This document shows positions 11,804 through 25,861 of a DNA stretch of 64,000 bases, piece after piece; the first letter of the stretch is position 1, and each line of letters starts with the position of its first letter. The notes beneath the pieces are model-generated. The model searched no databases. It saw only the letters and a list, made by a program, of their open reading frames with translations, and was not told the DNA's origin. Origin of the DNA: Ooceraea biroi (Eukaryota; Arthropoda; Insecta; Hymenoptera; Formicidae); assembly GCF_003672135.1 (NCBI RefSeq), contig NC_039514.1, forward strand, positions 8,173,787 through 8,237,786, given 5' to 3'. Made by a program: the position numbers and the translations under genes.

Positions 11804-14800
11804 GTAGGTACCATCTGGCTAGGTCATCGATCGAATCGCGCCCGAGATTTCTTTCCTGGGGACCGTAAGATGGAATTGACTGCATGTCTGCAGATATTAA
11901 GTGATTCCTTGGATTTCTCCATCTGTACGCTCTGCGAAGAGACGTAGTTTTGCATTTGAAATACACATACCTTTTACCGGTTTATCGATTAGCAGCTAAC
12001 AATTGATTCGTTTATTTAAAGTATCGAAATTTTACATATTTTTTAACACGTTGCACGTTTTACCGACTTTCGACAGGAAATGCAATAACAAATAATCAGA
12101 CTTTGCTCGAGTTTCATTTTGAGTTTGATATGTTAAATTTAAGTTTTCTCGATTATTTAAATGAGTTTAATGCAAGAATTGTTACGCGGCAAGAATTGAA
12201 GATCGAATATTGAAAAATTGCAAAACGAGAGAAATTTATTTTCCGCCAGTAAATTACATAATTTGATGTCGCATTGCGAAGATAGATTACTTGATATAGC
12301 TGTATTTAAATATAATATCGTCGTATCTAAAAGCAATTGAGCTACGCTAATCTTCGGTACGTGTCATTGCGCTATATGTTTATTAGTCAATGCGCATACA
12401 TGTTTGTTATTTTAACGCGACAATATCTATATATCCGAACATCTGCCGAAATCTTTTCACGTGTGAGTATAATATAGCCAGAAATTAATTATCAGATATT
12501 AATAATTTGTATTTCATTTTGTACATATAATACATGTGTAGATACATATTGAGGGGAAATTATCAAATTCTATGCGAAATGGCTCGATTTCCTGTATTTA
12601 ACACGGGTCTTCTCCCTTAACTTATCGAACACGTTACAAATTAATGTCTAATCCGCAAATATCGCAATCGGTTTCACCACAACGTTAAAAATGTAGCGTG
12701 GTGGTTCCAGCGTAATTTTATAAAACAAACGCGAAATGTGATATTTTGTAAGTATAATCATATATAAAAATTTAATGGAATATAGTATTCCAAATACACT
12801 TTTTTCTTACTTTTTATAGCATTTATATTATATGCGGGTCACTATTTTTGGTTTTACCTGGTCACGAATTATGGTATTAGATATACGATATTATAAAATT
12901 CATAATTCATTTATATGATATTTGTGAATGTATCGCTATTTTATTTCTTTAGGGAACGCGTCATAAACAATTTAGATATTGCCTACGTGAGAACCTCTGT
13001 CCCGGTTGAACAGCCATTACTGGATGCGACGTGTTAATTAACGTCTCTTTAGCATGATAATCCATACGCGATATCCATTAGCCCGTCAAAATACATCACG
13101 GCGGTTAAGCGATTTGCTTGCGGCGACGAAATTACGCGAAGATGGACAAACATAATTTAAAAAATGTTTGTTTAATAGGTTTTCGCAAATTCCTAATTTT
13201 CATTGCTCGCGTTTACTGTTATTTCTATATTTTTCGAAGTTGTATTTATTGTTAAATTATGATGTTTTACAAACTTCGATGTTAACTTTTCAAAAACATA
13301 AAAAAGTGAGAATTTATTTAAAATTTAATCGCGAATCGCGTAATCCAGCGATCCATATATCTTGCATTTTACATTTTCTAATCAAAAATGTTAGGCAACC
13401 AAAATTAAAATTAGTTCAAAAATATTCATAGCGCAAAACCGAAATGTATTCAGATTCAATTATATTATATAATATATGCGATCAACACGACACGCGAATA
13501 TGTATGATATGGATGACCGATTTTTCGTAGAAATTTAATCTTTTTTATAATTAGTCAATTATATTTCGCTAGTTAATTATCAGAGATCAATGATAGCTTG
13601 TTAGAAACGCTATAATCTCAGCTTTCAAATAATATTTGCACCACTTTTTATTAGTAGAAAATGATAAATTAAAATATATAAGACTCCTAATAGAAGAAGA
13701 AAAGGTTATTCTATAACATATGCAACGGAATACAATTATTTATCATAAAAATGTGTATTATTACCTTGCTTCGAGTTATTGATTTACCTCGATTTCCTCT
13801 TATCGATCGCGGTTTGTTCATCGTACGTGTTACATCGGGATACTACTTGTGGGGATTTTCTATTGTAAAGTGGCTTTGTGAATTACTCAAAAGTGCAAGA
13901 GAGAGAGAGAAATTTTACACTAAATCGATCAAACGGTATAATTGAAAATGATAAATCGGTAGTTAACGTTATTGTATCGGGCGTAGAGTGCTGCTGCAGC
14001 TATTATCCTACGAGCCCACAATCTACCATTGGTAAATGGAATTTTAATGGACGCACAATAAAGCGAGTGCATTTATTCCGCTCGCCGAAACAGTGTAGTA
14101 AGTCATAATCAATCGTAACGAGCGTGGTTCATTTTTCAGATAGTATCGGTAGGTGCGCTCACTATTACATCTCTATTCCATTATGTGGAAAATGCACGCG
14201 CGCAAACCTATAAATATAGTAATATGGGATCCATGAGTTGTACAATTAAACGCGAAAATGCATTACCGCATTTGCAGTAGCTTTCATAAAGCTCGCTTCC
14301 TTTCTTTCTTTCACCTCCGTATTCATTTTCAAATTCTCCCGTTTATGAATGTTCGCTATTTACTTTTTCGGTAGCCATCTTCTTGAGTGCCCGCGCTCGC
14401 TTCATCATCCAGCACTTTATTTCTTCATGAACATTATTTAACGTCGCGATGTGATATTACCAGGTATAAGTGTTAAAATTTACTGGCTCGCATGAATTTA
14501 TCGCGCCCCGTCGCAAATTGCCGATGGTAATAGAAAAGAGATTAGTTAAAGCGTAGCCGGGATTTTTCAGTATTTACCGGCGGCGTCCGCAATATATTTT
14601 CTTCAAGAACTAATTTCGTCCAGAAGAGGCAATGGCTACGCGAGACTTATTACCTAGCTACCTTACGGTCTCCCCCGATAAATAGAAAATCAAGAATCTC
14701 ATCGGTAACGAACTTACTTCGATAGACTATCATAACTCACCTCCGGCTGGTACTCGTCGGAGGGTCGTCGTCCGGCCCCGCAGGAAAAGCTCCGTGACGC

Positions 14801-17800
14801 GGAAGTAATTTTCAACTCTGAACCGTGTTCTATCGTGGATGGCGGGGCCTCGTTATTCGACCCCGTTGTCATCAGAAGGGCTCTGATATTTGCCACCGTT
14901 ACCTCTCATCCTCTCTCCTTTCGCCCCTTCCCTCCCCCCCCCCTCTCTCTCGCTCGCTCGCTCTTTCTCAGGTACCTCATGCATACCCGGTTATACGGAC
15001 GCACGAATACACATACACGTATAGGCACATACGTACTTCTACCTTTACGCTCTCCCTCCAGCGAGCTTCGTATCAGACGTTCTTTCCATTTTCACGCAGA
15101 TTTGCTCAAAGCGAGAGAAAGAGAGAGGAAGAGAGCGGAGCAAGCCGGAATCGAAGGTGAAGGAGGGACAGAACGCCCGAAAGGAAAGAGTACGAGGGAA
15201 CACGAACGTTTACCCTGCAGCCTCAATCTGGGTGGCGTGTGATCTTCGTACACGCGCTCACTCCTTTTGCTCGTTGCACTTTGAATACCGGCAGGGAGAA
15301 CGAACGGCCGAGAACTGAATGAGAAAACGAGAGGGGATGAGCGCGGGCGCGCGAGTGCGAGCGGAAGAGAGACATGGAAGAGAAAGAAAGAAAGAAATAG
15401 AACGAACGACTACGTTATCGCACCATTGTACGTGACCCGAGCTCTCCGCAGGCATTTTTCCACGGTAGACGTGGTCGTCGCTCCTGCATCTCAGACGAAG
15501 CGGGTAACGTGAGTGCACCGGAAAGAGGGTTTTCCGGTATCCGATCAAGCGCTCGCTCGTTTTGCTGTAACGGCAATGAGGCGGAGGTAACGTAGAGGCA
15601 ACGCGGAGGTAATATAGGTGACAATTAGGGATCGAGACAGCAGTGTGGTGGACATGCCACGTGCTTTCCTTCAGGAAAAAAAGCGTCACCGATGGCGCAC
15701 CGATACGATACGGACATGTTGGAAAATACGCCTATCTGATTTTGCATTGTCGTGCAATTTCGTTGGAAATTTTCAAGAATAAAATTCTCGTGCCTCGTGC
15801 CTAGAAATGCTATAATTTGCGCGATAATTTGCGCGATCGTGCAAACGTGGCGCACAATAAACGTGATGGACGATCTTGCGTGAGGAGCACGATATATTTT
15901 GAGTTTGTGTCGGGCTGACGCGTGCAACGAACCAGTTATACTTTTGCACCGAAAAAAAAGGTTTACGGTCGTGACGTTACTCCAATAATGGTACAAAAAA
16001 GAAATAGTGTCCTCCGTGCGAGCGCTCCTGCGTGCGAGGGGGAGATTATGACTCGCTTCTTATGAGGTGCACGCGAATTAAGCCGGACAGGCTGGGCTCA
16101 TCTAAATTCACGAAACGCCGGAGAGTAGCCGGACCTCGGACCTACTAGACGCAACCTGATGGAAACGGAGCGGAATACGGCAGCCAACCAGCTAGCGCCT
16201 CTCCCTTTTACGTTTGGACGGTCGTTGTCGTGCCTGCGGCGGGACAATTGCCAACGGTGGACGTGTTTCATTAACGCCGACACACCGGCGCGGACGAGGC
16301 TTTGCGAGAGAGAGAGAGAGAGAGAAAGAGTGAGACACATCCACGGTATAACTCGTATACGTCTTCTCTGTAATACGAGCGGTCCTCGCACCGCGGCCCT
16401 CTTCAACGTACCTACCTGTCCTGTCGCAACCGAGCTAAATGAATCTGTTTATTCTTTCATGTTAGAATTTTATTTCTATCTGTCCTTTTGCGCACTTTTC
16501 GTACTTTTATGCCACTCGGCTTACGCCCCATTTTCCTCGAAATGTGATAAATGTGACAGTTTATGTCGATAGTTGAAAATTTACGGTGTCAAATGTCAAC
16601 ACGCGTTGTCTTCAGATTCCGATTTGCTTTAAAGTCTTAATTAAATATTATAATTCATCTAAGCTAGACTTCAAAATATAAATATGCTATTAATTTTTGT
16701 TTTTATTTTTCAAACCAACTGTCTCGAAAAGTAATCACCGCATGAAAAAAATTTGTTCCACATTTTCTGCTTATTTTTACATGTAAAATCGCCCCTTTTT
16801 CCATTTTGTACCACAAATTACGCCGCGCTCTGTATACCTGGCGAATTCCGGCAAAAGGTTGATGACGCATACGAGAAACAAGACTCATAGTGGTTTCTCT
16901 CAGCGATAATATTCCCAGAGATGCACTATGATAAATCCTATACGCGAGAGTTATTACGTAGCAGGGGGATTCCACGCATTGCGGGAGATGCGCGCGAGAT
17001 ACACGCGTATTATTATATGTAAATGCAGCCTTTAAAAACGCATGAGGCTAACATTATATTGAGATAACCACTAATCACACGGATAGGTAAATATCTCAGT
17101 GTACGTACTATCGCCATAATATTCGAAAACATCATTCAGCCAAAATTCAGACGATTCGACAAACGACTTCTTAAACAATTCAATATACGCCAGGTGTCGA
17201 ATAGCAAAGACCAAGACGCGAGCAACAGACGGAGACGTTTTTCCATTTCTCTTGGTCTGGTGCGCTGGATAATGGCACGCGCTTCGATGTAATCGACAAG
17301 TCGGCGCTGCTGTTTGACTTGGTGACAGTTCGCTTAAGTCCACAGGTATCGACGGTAATTCCCATCGAAATTTCAATCTCGTTTATCCGCAAAGTAACTT
17401 CGCCGAACGACCGGTTCGTTGCCAGTCGTGCTAACTCTCCCTTCCTATCCGACCGTGTTCGCTATCCCTTCGTTTCTCTTCATCCTCTCGTCCAGCGCTC
17501 GCTCGGCCAACGCGCGGGCGTCACGACGTATCGAATTTTAATCAATCACCGATAGGGACAGCCAATTCCAGAGCCAATTAACATATTCATTCCACGGCAC
17601 CCGGCATCCCTTTTTTCACCGATTTTCAGCGAAATTTAAATCGCAATATGGCGAACACCATTACGAGATGCCTCGGCTCGAGACTCCGCTCGGTTCTCGC
17701 GATCATTACGGCCGCGGCCATTAACGCGGACCGTACGCGCGCGATAATATTGCTCAGATGTATGGTATTAAAAAATAAAGGAAACTAGAAGCGGCTAAGG

Positions 17801-20800
17801 GCTCGCTTTCATTATGTAGCCGCTGGCTAAACCGACCGAGGTGACGCAGCGAATTTTGATATCACACTGCTATAAAGATTTTACATAGAGATTTTTAAGG
17901 AGAAAAATATGAGCGCGAGGTAAGCCGAGCGATGATTCCGCCGACCGCGAATATCTTGCACCTAATAAATCTTAAGCCGAGAGTTAAACAACTTTTATCT
18001 GTGACTACGTAATCGGATTAATCGAACTTTTACCTTTCCGAGCGTAACTGCTGCAGAAAATTGCATCCGCAAGCTCAAACTTTGATAACTACTTCAAAAC
18101 GGAAAGTTTGCATGTCACTATCGGTACTGCTGCCAGTAGCGAAGGTCCGTCTCTGATCAGACTAGTCAAGGAGAAGAGCCGTTCGATGTCAAGCGAATCA
18201 GACTGCGGATATCGTTGCATGTTTTTGCACTGGATTCGTAACAATTGTTTGAAAAATCACTCGTATACCGTGAATTGTGAAAGAAACCGCTAATCGAACT
18301 GCGGAATTAACGGAAACAACAAACTTTTGTACATGTAACAACAGCAACCCCTCACGCGCATACGAGCGTATGTATCCACCTATCTTCCTCTTCTCTCTCC
18401 CTTCTCTCCGTTTTTCTGTAATAATTCAATAATGGATAGTCATTGCAGGAAAGCCCCCATAAAATTGCTCTTAATCCACGTTGGTATGACATAAATATGT
18501 GCAGATAAAATATATACACATCGGTGCGGCGTGGCACGCTGCGGCGCACGCGTTCTCTGCTATGTCGACATATGCACGTTGGTTACACTGGTACCGATGG
18601 ATTATAGATTACCGTACGTGGCCGTACGCGGACATGCTATTAGCGGATTACCGCATGGACCGGCGACAATTTTCCACGGTTACGTTTTGTGCGCTCTCTC
18701 CTACTTTACAGCATCGATCCTCTTTCTCCGTCTCTCTTTTTATACTAGTCTCGTTAGAAACCCGATCTCGATAGGAGAGCGCTTCAATCCGCTTGAGAGC
18801 TCTCGGACAGAGCACAGTAGCAAAACCGGGAGGGTTAAATTTCCTTCCCCTTGCTTTTCGAAGTTTGTTTCCATCGGTTTTAGACACATATCGGACTCGG
18901 CCATACGAGAGAGTCTACAGTCGTTTCTTTGCTTTGACTAGTCTTGTGGGCACATTATACAGAGCGTTCTTCGTCGTTACCTTAGTTAGTCGTTTAGTCG
19001 GAATTATTATAACATGCTTAGCGGAGAAAAGAAAATTTAGCCTATTAATTAACGTTAATCCAGCCAAATGAGGATTCCTTTCCCTTGAATTAGGAACGTT
19101 AAAATTAAATACTTGTTCATTAGCAGGATATTTGGGAATCTAGTGGCGACCGCAAACAGATTAGAAGGGCTTGCATCGCCACGATGCTGTCGCAAATCGC
19201 GGTAACGTTACGATTAACAACGAGGTCAACGACATTAGCGCGCGGGAAAGCATAATTTGTCGGGTTAAAACAAATCACTTGCAGCACCGAGGCAATCTAG
19301 GCTAATCTAGATATATCTAGCAAAAGAGAAGATTAAAGGTCAGGTGTAAAAAACAATGCAGTAATGACATCGTCGCGAATCGACGACGCGTCGACGTCGG
19401 CAAACAGGTGTAAGACTCTTTTTGGCGACTGCTTTTGGTGCAAGATTAAAAGCGTTAAAATGAAACAGTCTTCATTAGGAGAACGCGGGGAGCTTGATTT
19501 CGCCCGCAAACAGATTAGAGGTGGTCTCCTTTCCACGAGGGTGCCCCGGGCAAGTAATTGCCTACACGCCGGGCAAGCGGAAATGGGACGCGCCGCGTAA
19601 GCTCGTTCCACTTTTTCGCCTCCGTAAGACGATCCCACTTTCACCTGCCCGAGAACCACCTACTCTTCATCCTGGCAAGTTAATGAAAACCACGTTAACG
19701 TACCGATTGTTATAACATTACGGTATAACGGTCGACTCTTTGAGAACATTCGTCACCTCGCTGAGACAATCTTTCCGACTGCCTGAAGAAGCAATCGCGA
19801 CTGCGATTTACGTTATACGATTTACATCGGTTACGTAACTTACTTAAAGAAACCGCAAACAGATACGCGACGATTCTCGTTTATAATATTTTAAGGAGTC
19901 GTTGGTCGCAACATCGATGCGCCCACAATTGCTTTACAGTACAAAGCTGCAAACGCAGTCGCGTATGCATACAGCATACATAACGTAGCAACACTGTTGT
20001 AAAACCGTTTAAGAAACGGCGCAATCTTAAGCGGCTCGAAGCGAGGCTATAAAAGCGCAAGCGTATAACATGAACCTTCCTTCGTTGTCTTCTACCGAAA
20101 TACGTTCGATCGACCCACTAACCTTCTCAAGTTCTCTCTCCTGAGAACTGTCTTTATGCTTGCAGTGGAAAGAGATCTCAGGATAAGGCGTGAGTCTTTT
20201 TATCACCAAAGCTCGCAAAAATAAAATCCGTAATCCTGCGATATATATAAACGAACTCGGTGATATTAATCATATAAATTTCACAAAAGTACCGACGAAT
20301 ATGTTGTACATTGCAACGTGATACGAATTTTAATAGCGAGAAATCACTGACATTAAAAAGCTCTATGGAATGTGCTACACATGCACACGCGTATAATATA
20401 ATTGAAGTATAAAATCGCGTAAAATTTATGCAATGTCCGCTAATATTTTGTACAATCAATTTGCAGTTATATTGTCCATAATTACTTGTCATTTCAGGAA
20501 AATACTTTGAAATGTTTTTCAGAATAAACTGATAATTGTGTCGCTTGCTCGTTATATCGTACTGCCCATGATAAAGAATATTTTTGGTAACGCGTATCAA
20601 TATATTATAGACTAAAGCAAAGCGTTCAGGACGATTTTACTTTCCACTAGGGTAGACATCAATTTTATACGTCGGTGAAACGATACCGTAGGAGCGTCTC
20701 CCCGTGGCACGGTCTTTATATATAGGCCTATTAATTATTCCTATCGCGTAGACCCCGGTCTGGCTTGTATTCCAGCACGTTGCAGTTGCAGTTGTAATGC

Positions 20801-21006
20801 ATCCGCGGTCGCTCGTTTCGAGACGACCGATGTAGCGGAAACTCTACCGCTGCGTCCTACCGTTCAAGAGGAGCATGTTCCATTCGCGTACCATTTACAA
20901 CTTCGAGCACCGTTCACAATTGCGAATCTTTCATAATTACAAATTCCATTTAGTTCTTTTGATATTTTCTACGGAATTTGTGTTCTCTAGCCCTGTCGTC
21001 AGTATA

Positions 21007-21767
21007 CAGGGTGTCCCGGGTTTTAACCGACAAACTGCGGGAGCATATTCTACTAGTGGAAATAAGAAAAAATTCTTATATCGAGTTTGCTTAGAAATGC
21101 TTTATTACAAAGTTATAAACCAATATTGAAAAGAAATATGAGATAAGTAACAACGTAACATAGTGTAGAATTTGGAAGGTCGAAGATGTTTATGTTACGT
21201 GTATTCACATGTATTCATGTTCGCTATGTTGAAACGATTCAGTATGATTGTTACTTTCACAACAGTAGCCGTTAGATTTCAATCGTCGTGTCAACTAGCA
21301 ATTACTATCAGAATGCCAAAAGTGTTTTCAAATGAGGAATACACCGATATTCATTTCGTGTACGGATTCTGTGACGGAAATGCACGAGCTGCCGTACGAG
21401 AGTATCAACGTAGATTTCCTAACAGGATAGTACCAGATAGATTTAAAGCAACGAATTACTAATTCAGTTACTGAGATGCAACAAAATTTTCAGGAATGTC
21501 GTACCGTAACAAATTCTGTACTACGTCGATGTCTAGCTTGTATCGATGTGCAAGGACAACATTTTGAAACGCGTCACTAAATCATTGCGTAGATAATTTA
21601 TATTTTTGTGAAAAAATCCGTTGTTACTTATCTGATATTTCTTTTGAATATTGGTTTATAACTTTGTAATAAAGCATTTCTAAGCAAACTCGATATAAGA
21701 ATTTTTTCTTATTTCCACTAGTAGAATATGCTCCCGCAGTTTGTCGGTTAAAACCCGGGACACCCTG
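21007..21767 (+). mobile_element. Non-autonomous Tc1/mariner-like element with long inverted ends, copy 1
   Basis: The ends are cagggtgtcccgggttttaa and its inverse, flanked by TA on both sides. Terminal inverted similarity runs about 140-150 bp, through 'acttatctgatattt' on the right. The 761-bp element has only remnants of a transposase in the middle. The TA duplication and DUF4817-like helix-turn-helix place it in or near the Tc1/mariner group by inference. Copy 2 lies at 34253-35025 in the same orientation. Confidence 0.85.
21313..21580 (+). pseudogene. Transposase remnant: N-terminal HTH joined to C-terminal tail, core deleted
   Basis: The first part, starting MPKVFSNEEYTDIHFVYGFC and continuing ARAAVREYQRRFPNR, is the N-terminal helix-turn-helix (DUF4817-type) found in many insect transposases. 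It stops at 21460-21462. In the +1 frame the sequence LKQRITNSVTEM...VLRRCLACIDVQGQHFE resembles the C-terminal tail of such transposases (a Cys-Ile-x-x-x-G-x-HFE ending). The DDE catalytic core, normally hundreds of codons between these parts, is absent. The frame change is shared with copy 2, so the deletion predates both insertions. Confidence 0.75.
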
Positions 21768-22467
21768 TATTATATGTAAGAGAGAGAGAGAGAGAGAGAC
21801 AAGTCACAGATTATTTAGATAAAACAAACGTATCGCGGAATATAGACGGATAACAAATATTGGGTTGTAACAAACATTCGTAGCGTTGTTTAATTTTTCT
21901 TATGAAAAACATAAAAAGTTCTGCGTGTTCGGAAGAAAGAAATCATAAAGACCGCTACCGCAAAAATGACAAATAGTAGTGGAAAAAAACAGCGCATATA
22001 TATACTTGAATAAATATCTATACACATATGTAATAATTGTCTCGAAATAAATATTGTAAATAAATGTTACTAAAAACTTGCTACGAACTTTTGTTAATGA
22101 CAGCTGTCAGCATCGAAACACGTGAAATATTTCATTACGTGTTATTATATAATCCTGAAAAACCGCGCTCTACCGACCGCGTGAGTATCCCAAGTCTCAA
22201 CCTCTATCTCTGTGGACACGAGATACTGTACTTTATACGATTAACGTGAAATAACAGATTCCTGGTTAGAAATTCTAATCGTAGCACCACTGGTGACACA
22301 AATCAAAGCAAAGGCCAATGGTCGCTGATGTCCCCAAGTCGGTCCACGCTCCGTTTCTGTGTATAGAGTATATTAGCGTTTGTGTCATATCTACTCCGCT
22401 TGTGCACGCTTGTGTTTAGAACCGCACTCGGTTTTCATGCAGCGCGCGCGCGCGTGCGCGCGTGGTG

Positions 22468-22502
<35 letters not shown>

Positions 22503-23620
22503 GATGTCGTGCGAATATTCATACTTCAACATGGACTCGGTGCTCTCTGGGATGACGACATTCAACGTGTTTGAACAATCCGACGTGTCTTGTATTGCTT
22601 TTTGCTCAATTCTATAATCTGCATGGTGGAACAGATTATTTCACTTTAATATGAATTAGCAATTAGGCGGCAAATTAACATTAACAAAGAGTAAACGGAT
22701 AAAATTATTATCTAATTGCATTGTAACTTTTTTTTTATTCCCGTAAGAGAATCGTTTTCGGGGTAATTACCTTTAATCCTTCTAATAACTCTAGCAATTC
22801 GAAAGAAACGTTAATTATTAGTTTTGAAAATATCTTTTGTGACGAGTATATGTACATTACTTGCACCAGTAGTTCGCTGCGCATCATCACTGTTCGGGAG
22901 CTAAGATAAGCCTATAATTACGGATAAAACGCGACGACGCGAATGTAACGGGAGATGAGACCCGCTAATCCGTCCAAATGCCCAGAATGCAAAACAGGAT
23001 GGGATGCAAACGTAGCTACTGAATTACATAGCGCTCTAGGCGAACGATGTAGGTACAACGTTATTATCCTTACTAGTACATCTATCAACGTATACGATAA
23101 TATACACGTATGTCTTGTTTCTCAAACAATCCTGTCGATCCTAGCTGGTAGCCTGATTTTCCTCGGACGCCAACGCACGCCAACGTTCGTATTTCATGGT
23201 TAATCTCGTATTCGTCGTCGTCGATGGCGACGACCGTTACGTGCACTTGTACAATGCGATACGAAAGGTACGCGACGATGCGGGTAGAAAGGAAAGGGGA
23301 CTATTTCAGCCCAGATTTAGCGTTTCCATTTACATTTAGAGGAGGTTCACGGAAGACCGTTGTTTACTAATCGGATCCAGAAAATGGTGCTCTCGGCCCG
23401 TGAGATACGTTCTTCGCGCTGTAAACATGTTCCAATGGTCATCAGTGTACTTTAATATAACCACGGCACACGTTCTAATGCGTCGTGGCGAACACATCGC
23501 GGACGATGTTTATTCCCTAAAATTCATTTACCAAGTTAAAAACATTATTATCACCTTTCGCAAAGTATTATATGAAATTGCGAATTGAACGGTGAAATTA
23601 GGCCGGTATTAGAGATACTA

Positions 23621-24921
23621 TTGGGTTGGCCAAAAAGTAATTGCGTTTTTTTTTTATATAAATAAAAGGCGAATTTTTCATGGGAAACAAAAACTTTATT
23701 AAACAATATATTGTCTATTTTGTTTGATTATCTTTTGCCATTTTTCAGGCAACTTCATGATTCCGCGCTCAAAAAAGTTCTTATCTTTTTCAGCAAAAAA
23801 CAATTCCAACAACGATTTCATATCCTCATCAGCAGTAAAGGTTTTACCATTCAAGGCGTTTTGCAAAGAACGAAACGAATGGTAATCTGATGGTGCCAGG
23901 TCTGGCGAATATGGTGGATGTGGTAACATTATGGTAACACATCCCATCCAAGCTGCAACAATTTTTCACGAGTGACCAAACTTGTACGTGGTCTAGCGTT
24001 ATCATGGTGAAACACAACACCTTTGCGATTCACCAATTCTCGATGTTTCTGTTTGATGGCATCATTTAATTTATCCAGTTGACGACAGTATACGTCTGAA
24101 TTAATGGTTCGATTTCTTGCAAGCAGCTCAAAATACACAATACCTTTAAAGTCCCACCAGACTGACAGCATAATCTTTCTTTGGTGAATATCTGCTTTTC
24201 AAGTGCTTTCAGCAGGTTCATCACGCTTGCTCCACGATCTTTTTCGTTTGACGTTGTTGTAGACGATCGATTTTTCGTCGCCTGTTATCATACGTTTCAA
24301 AAATCGATCATTTTCCTCACGTTTCAAAAGAGAATCGCAGATGTCAATACGCTTAGTGAGATGAATTTCTTTGAGCTCATGTGCTACCCAAATATCGAGC
24401 TTACTAATGTATCCAAGTCGTTTTAAATGGTTCTCAACACTCGATTTCGATGCGTTAAGATTCTCAGCAATCTCTCGTGTCGTTAAACGCCGATTGCAAT
24501 CGATCAGTGCCCTTATTTTGTCATCATCAATTTCGATTGGCCTTCCTGAGCGTGGTGCATCTTTCACATTAAAATCTCCAGATCGAAATTTAGTAAACCA
24601 ATTTTGACACTGCCGCAGTTTTAAAGCATCTTCGCCATATACATCAGATAACTTTTGATGAGCTTGCACAGCGTTTTTCCCTTTTCGGAAGTAATAAAAC
24701 AAAATATGAGGAAAATGTTCTTTTTGATTTTCCATTTTGAAATCGACGGCAAAGAAACAATTGTTAACGAAATCGTGTAGTTTCTTTTTGTAAAACAAGC
24801 TTGAACTGTGAGTTGTTAACCTACATAATGAATTTGCGGTTTAGAATGAAGTTAGTCACATTTCAAGACATGTATGTCCATCTATTGGAAAAAAACGCAA
24901 TTACTTTTTGGCCAACCCAAT
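23621..24921 (-). mobile_element. mariner transposon, lineage 1, inverted copy
   Basis: A full-length 1,301-bp element with 5' ttgggttggccaaaaagtaa ends on both sides and TA target duplications (23619-23620, 24922-24923). It sits in Ddr intron 1 opposite to the gene. Copy 2 of the same lineage at 39054-40352 is nearly identical and lies in the opposite orientation. Confidence 0.96.
23699..24735 (-). pseudogene. mariner transposase, lineage 1, disabled (copy 1)
   Basis: The likely start is MENQKEHFPHILFYYFRKGK at 24735. Two HTH blocks (KNAVQAHQKL..., LTTREIAENLNASKSSVENH) are followed by WVAHEL, TGDEKSIVYNN (first Asp), HHDNARPRTS (second Asp) and YSPDLAPSDYHSF (third Asp of the D,D34D triad). 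A TGA interrupts it just before KADIH. An 11-bp duplication around 'ttaccataatg' shifts frame after WDVLP. Canonical TGDEKW, NARPH and DYHLF appear as TGDEKS, NARPR and DYHSF, so the enzyme is very unlikely to be active. Confidence 0.93.
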
Positions 24922-25713
24922 ATAAAGGTAATTTTTCAACGCGATGTATGCTCGCGCGCGAGCACGTGGACGCGAGCACGTGCTCGACACTCATTGGTCA
25001 GTGATCCGGCCATGTAACCCGGCTATTACTATATTCTGCTGTTAGATCATGATCACGGATTGATTAATATTATCAATATCTTCGTGCAAAGAAGTCGCGG
25101 CAAAATAAATAAAAACAATTTTATTTGAAAGCTAAGTATCTAGTGTTTCCAACGAACCCACAAGTTTAGGATAAATATCTACCTCATATAATTAATTTGC
25201 GAAGTATCAGATCCACGTCTAGGTTTGACGAAATCAGAAAATCATAAACAGAAATCGTATCGTGTGCATCACGATAAAATAATAAATACATTTTTGTTAC
25301 GATACCATTGTGTTGAAAATTGTATAATAAAGTACAAAAAATTTGGCACGATAAATATTAGAAAGAAAAGAGTGGAAAAAACACATTCACCCCCTCCGTG
25401 CGAATCATGCATACATGCATGTTTTTCCACTTTCCAACCGGAACGGGAATATCTGGATGTGAGTACAGGTAACTTTATTTCATTGTATATTGCCATTGTG
25501 TATAACACGACATACATAAAAACTCCGCGTTTCGCTACACGAATATCATATGCACAGTGATAAAAAATTGTTGAATTTCAAATTGCAACCTTTCTCGATA
25601 ACGCGTTGCCATATTTCTCCGGCATATGTCGTCTCTCTCTGATACCTGATAATTTTTATCTACGAATAGCCTACTGATAATTGCGTTAAAAAACGTTTCG
25701 TTTTCTGTTACAG

Positions 25714-25861
25714 CTTTTGATAGGCAATAATAATCCGTACACGGAAAAGGAGCAGGTCTTTGATCCAGCCATAGTCGCGACAAAATTCCGCTTTATTCCC
25801 TATACCTCTCATATGCGCATAGTATGCATGCGCGTGGAGCTTTATGGCTGTCCATGGACGG
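25714..25861 (+). CDS. Ddr: Ddr exon b: end of discoidin domain
   Basis: Forty-nine codons, LLIGNNNPYTEKEQVFDPAI... then KFRFIPYTSHMRIVCMRVEL and YGCPWT. This matches the end of the vertebrate domain (VARFVRFIP...MNVCMRVELYGC.W). The Cys of VCMRVE and of YGCPW correspond to the conserved discoidin cysteines, whose partners lie partly in the missing N-terminal exon. The acceptor is ttttctgttacag before 25714. The donor is ACGG|GTGAGT after 25861, phase 1. Confidence 0.95.

Larger units (their letters stand above)
11804..25713 (+). other. Ddr intron 1 of the visible chain (13.9 kb)
   Basis: The largest intron seen. It contains the 761-bp transposase-remnant element (21007-21767) and an inverted mariner (23621-24921). 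Simple repeats include GA runs near 16306-16325, 21780-21800 and 22470-22500 and a CG run near 22441-22463. Open frames such as 14835-15242, 15258-15689, 15625-15996 and 16159-16572 overlap on opposite strands, show low-complexity Arg/Ser translations and no domain, and are not called. The short sequence cgcaaacagattaga occurs at 19151 and 19504. Confidence 0.6.

Noticed and set aside
15258..15996. Overlapping minus-strand frames of 143 and 123 codons
   Set aside because: Translations are Arg/Ser/Pro-rich without domain, overlap one another, and lie inside a Ddr intron with no splice or promoter support.
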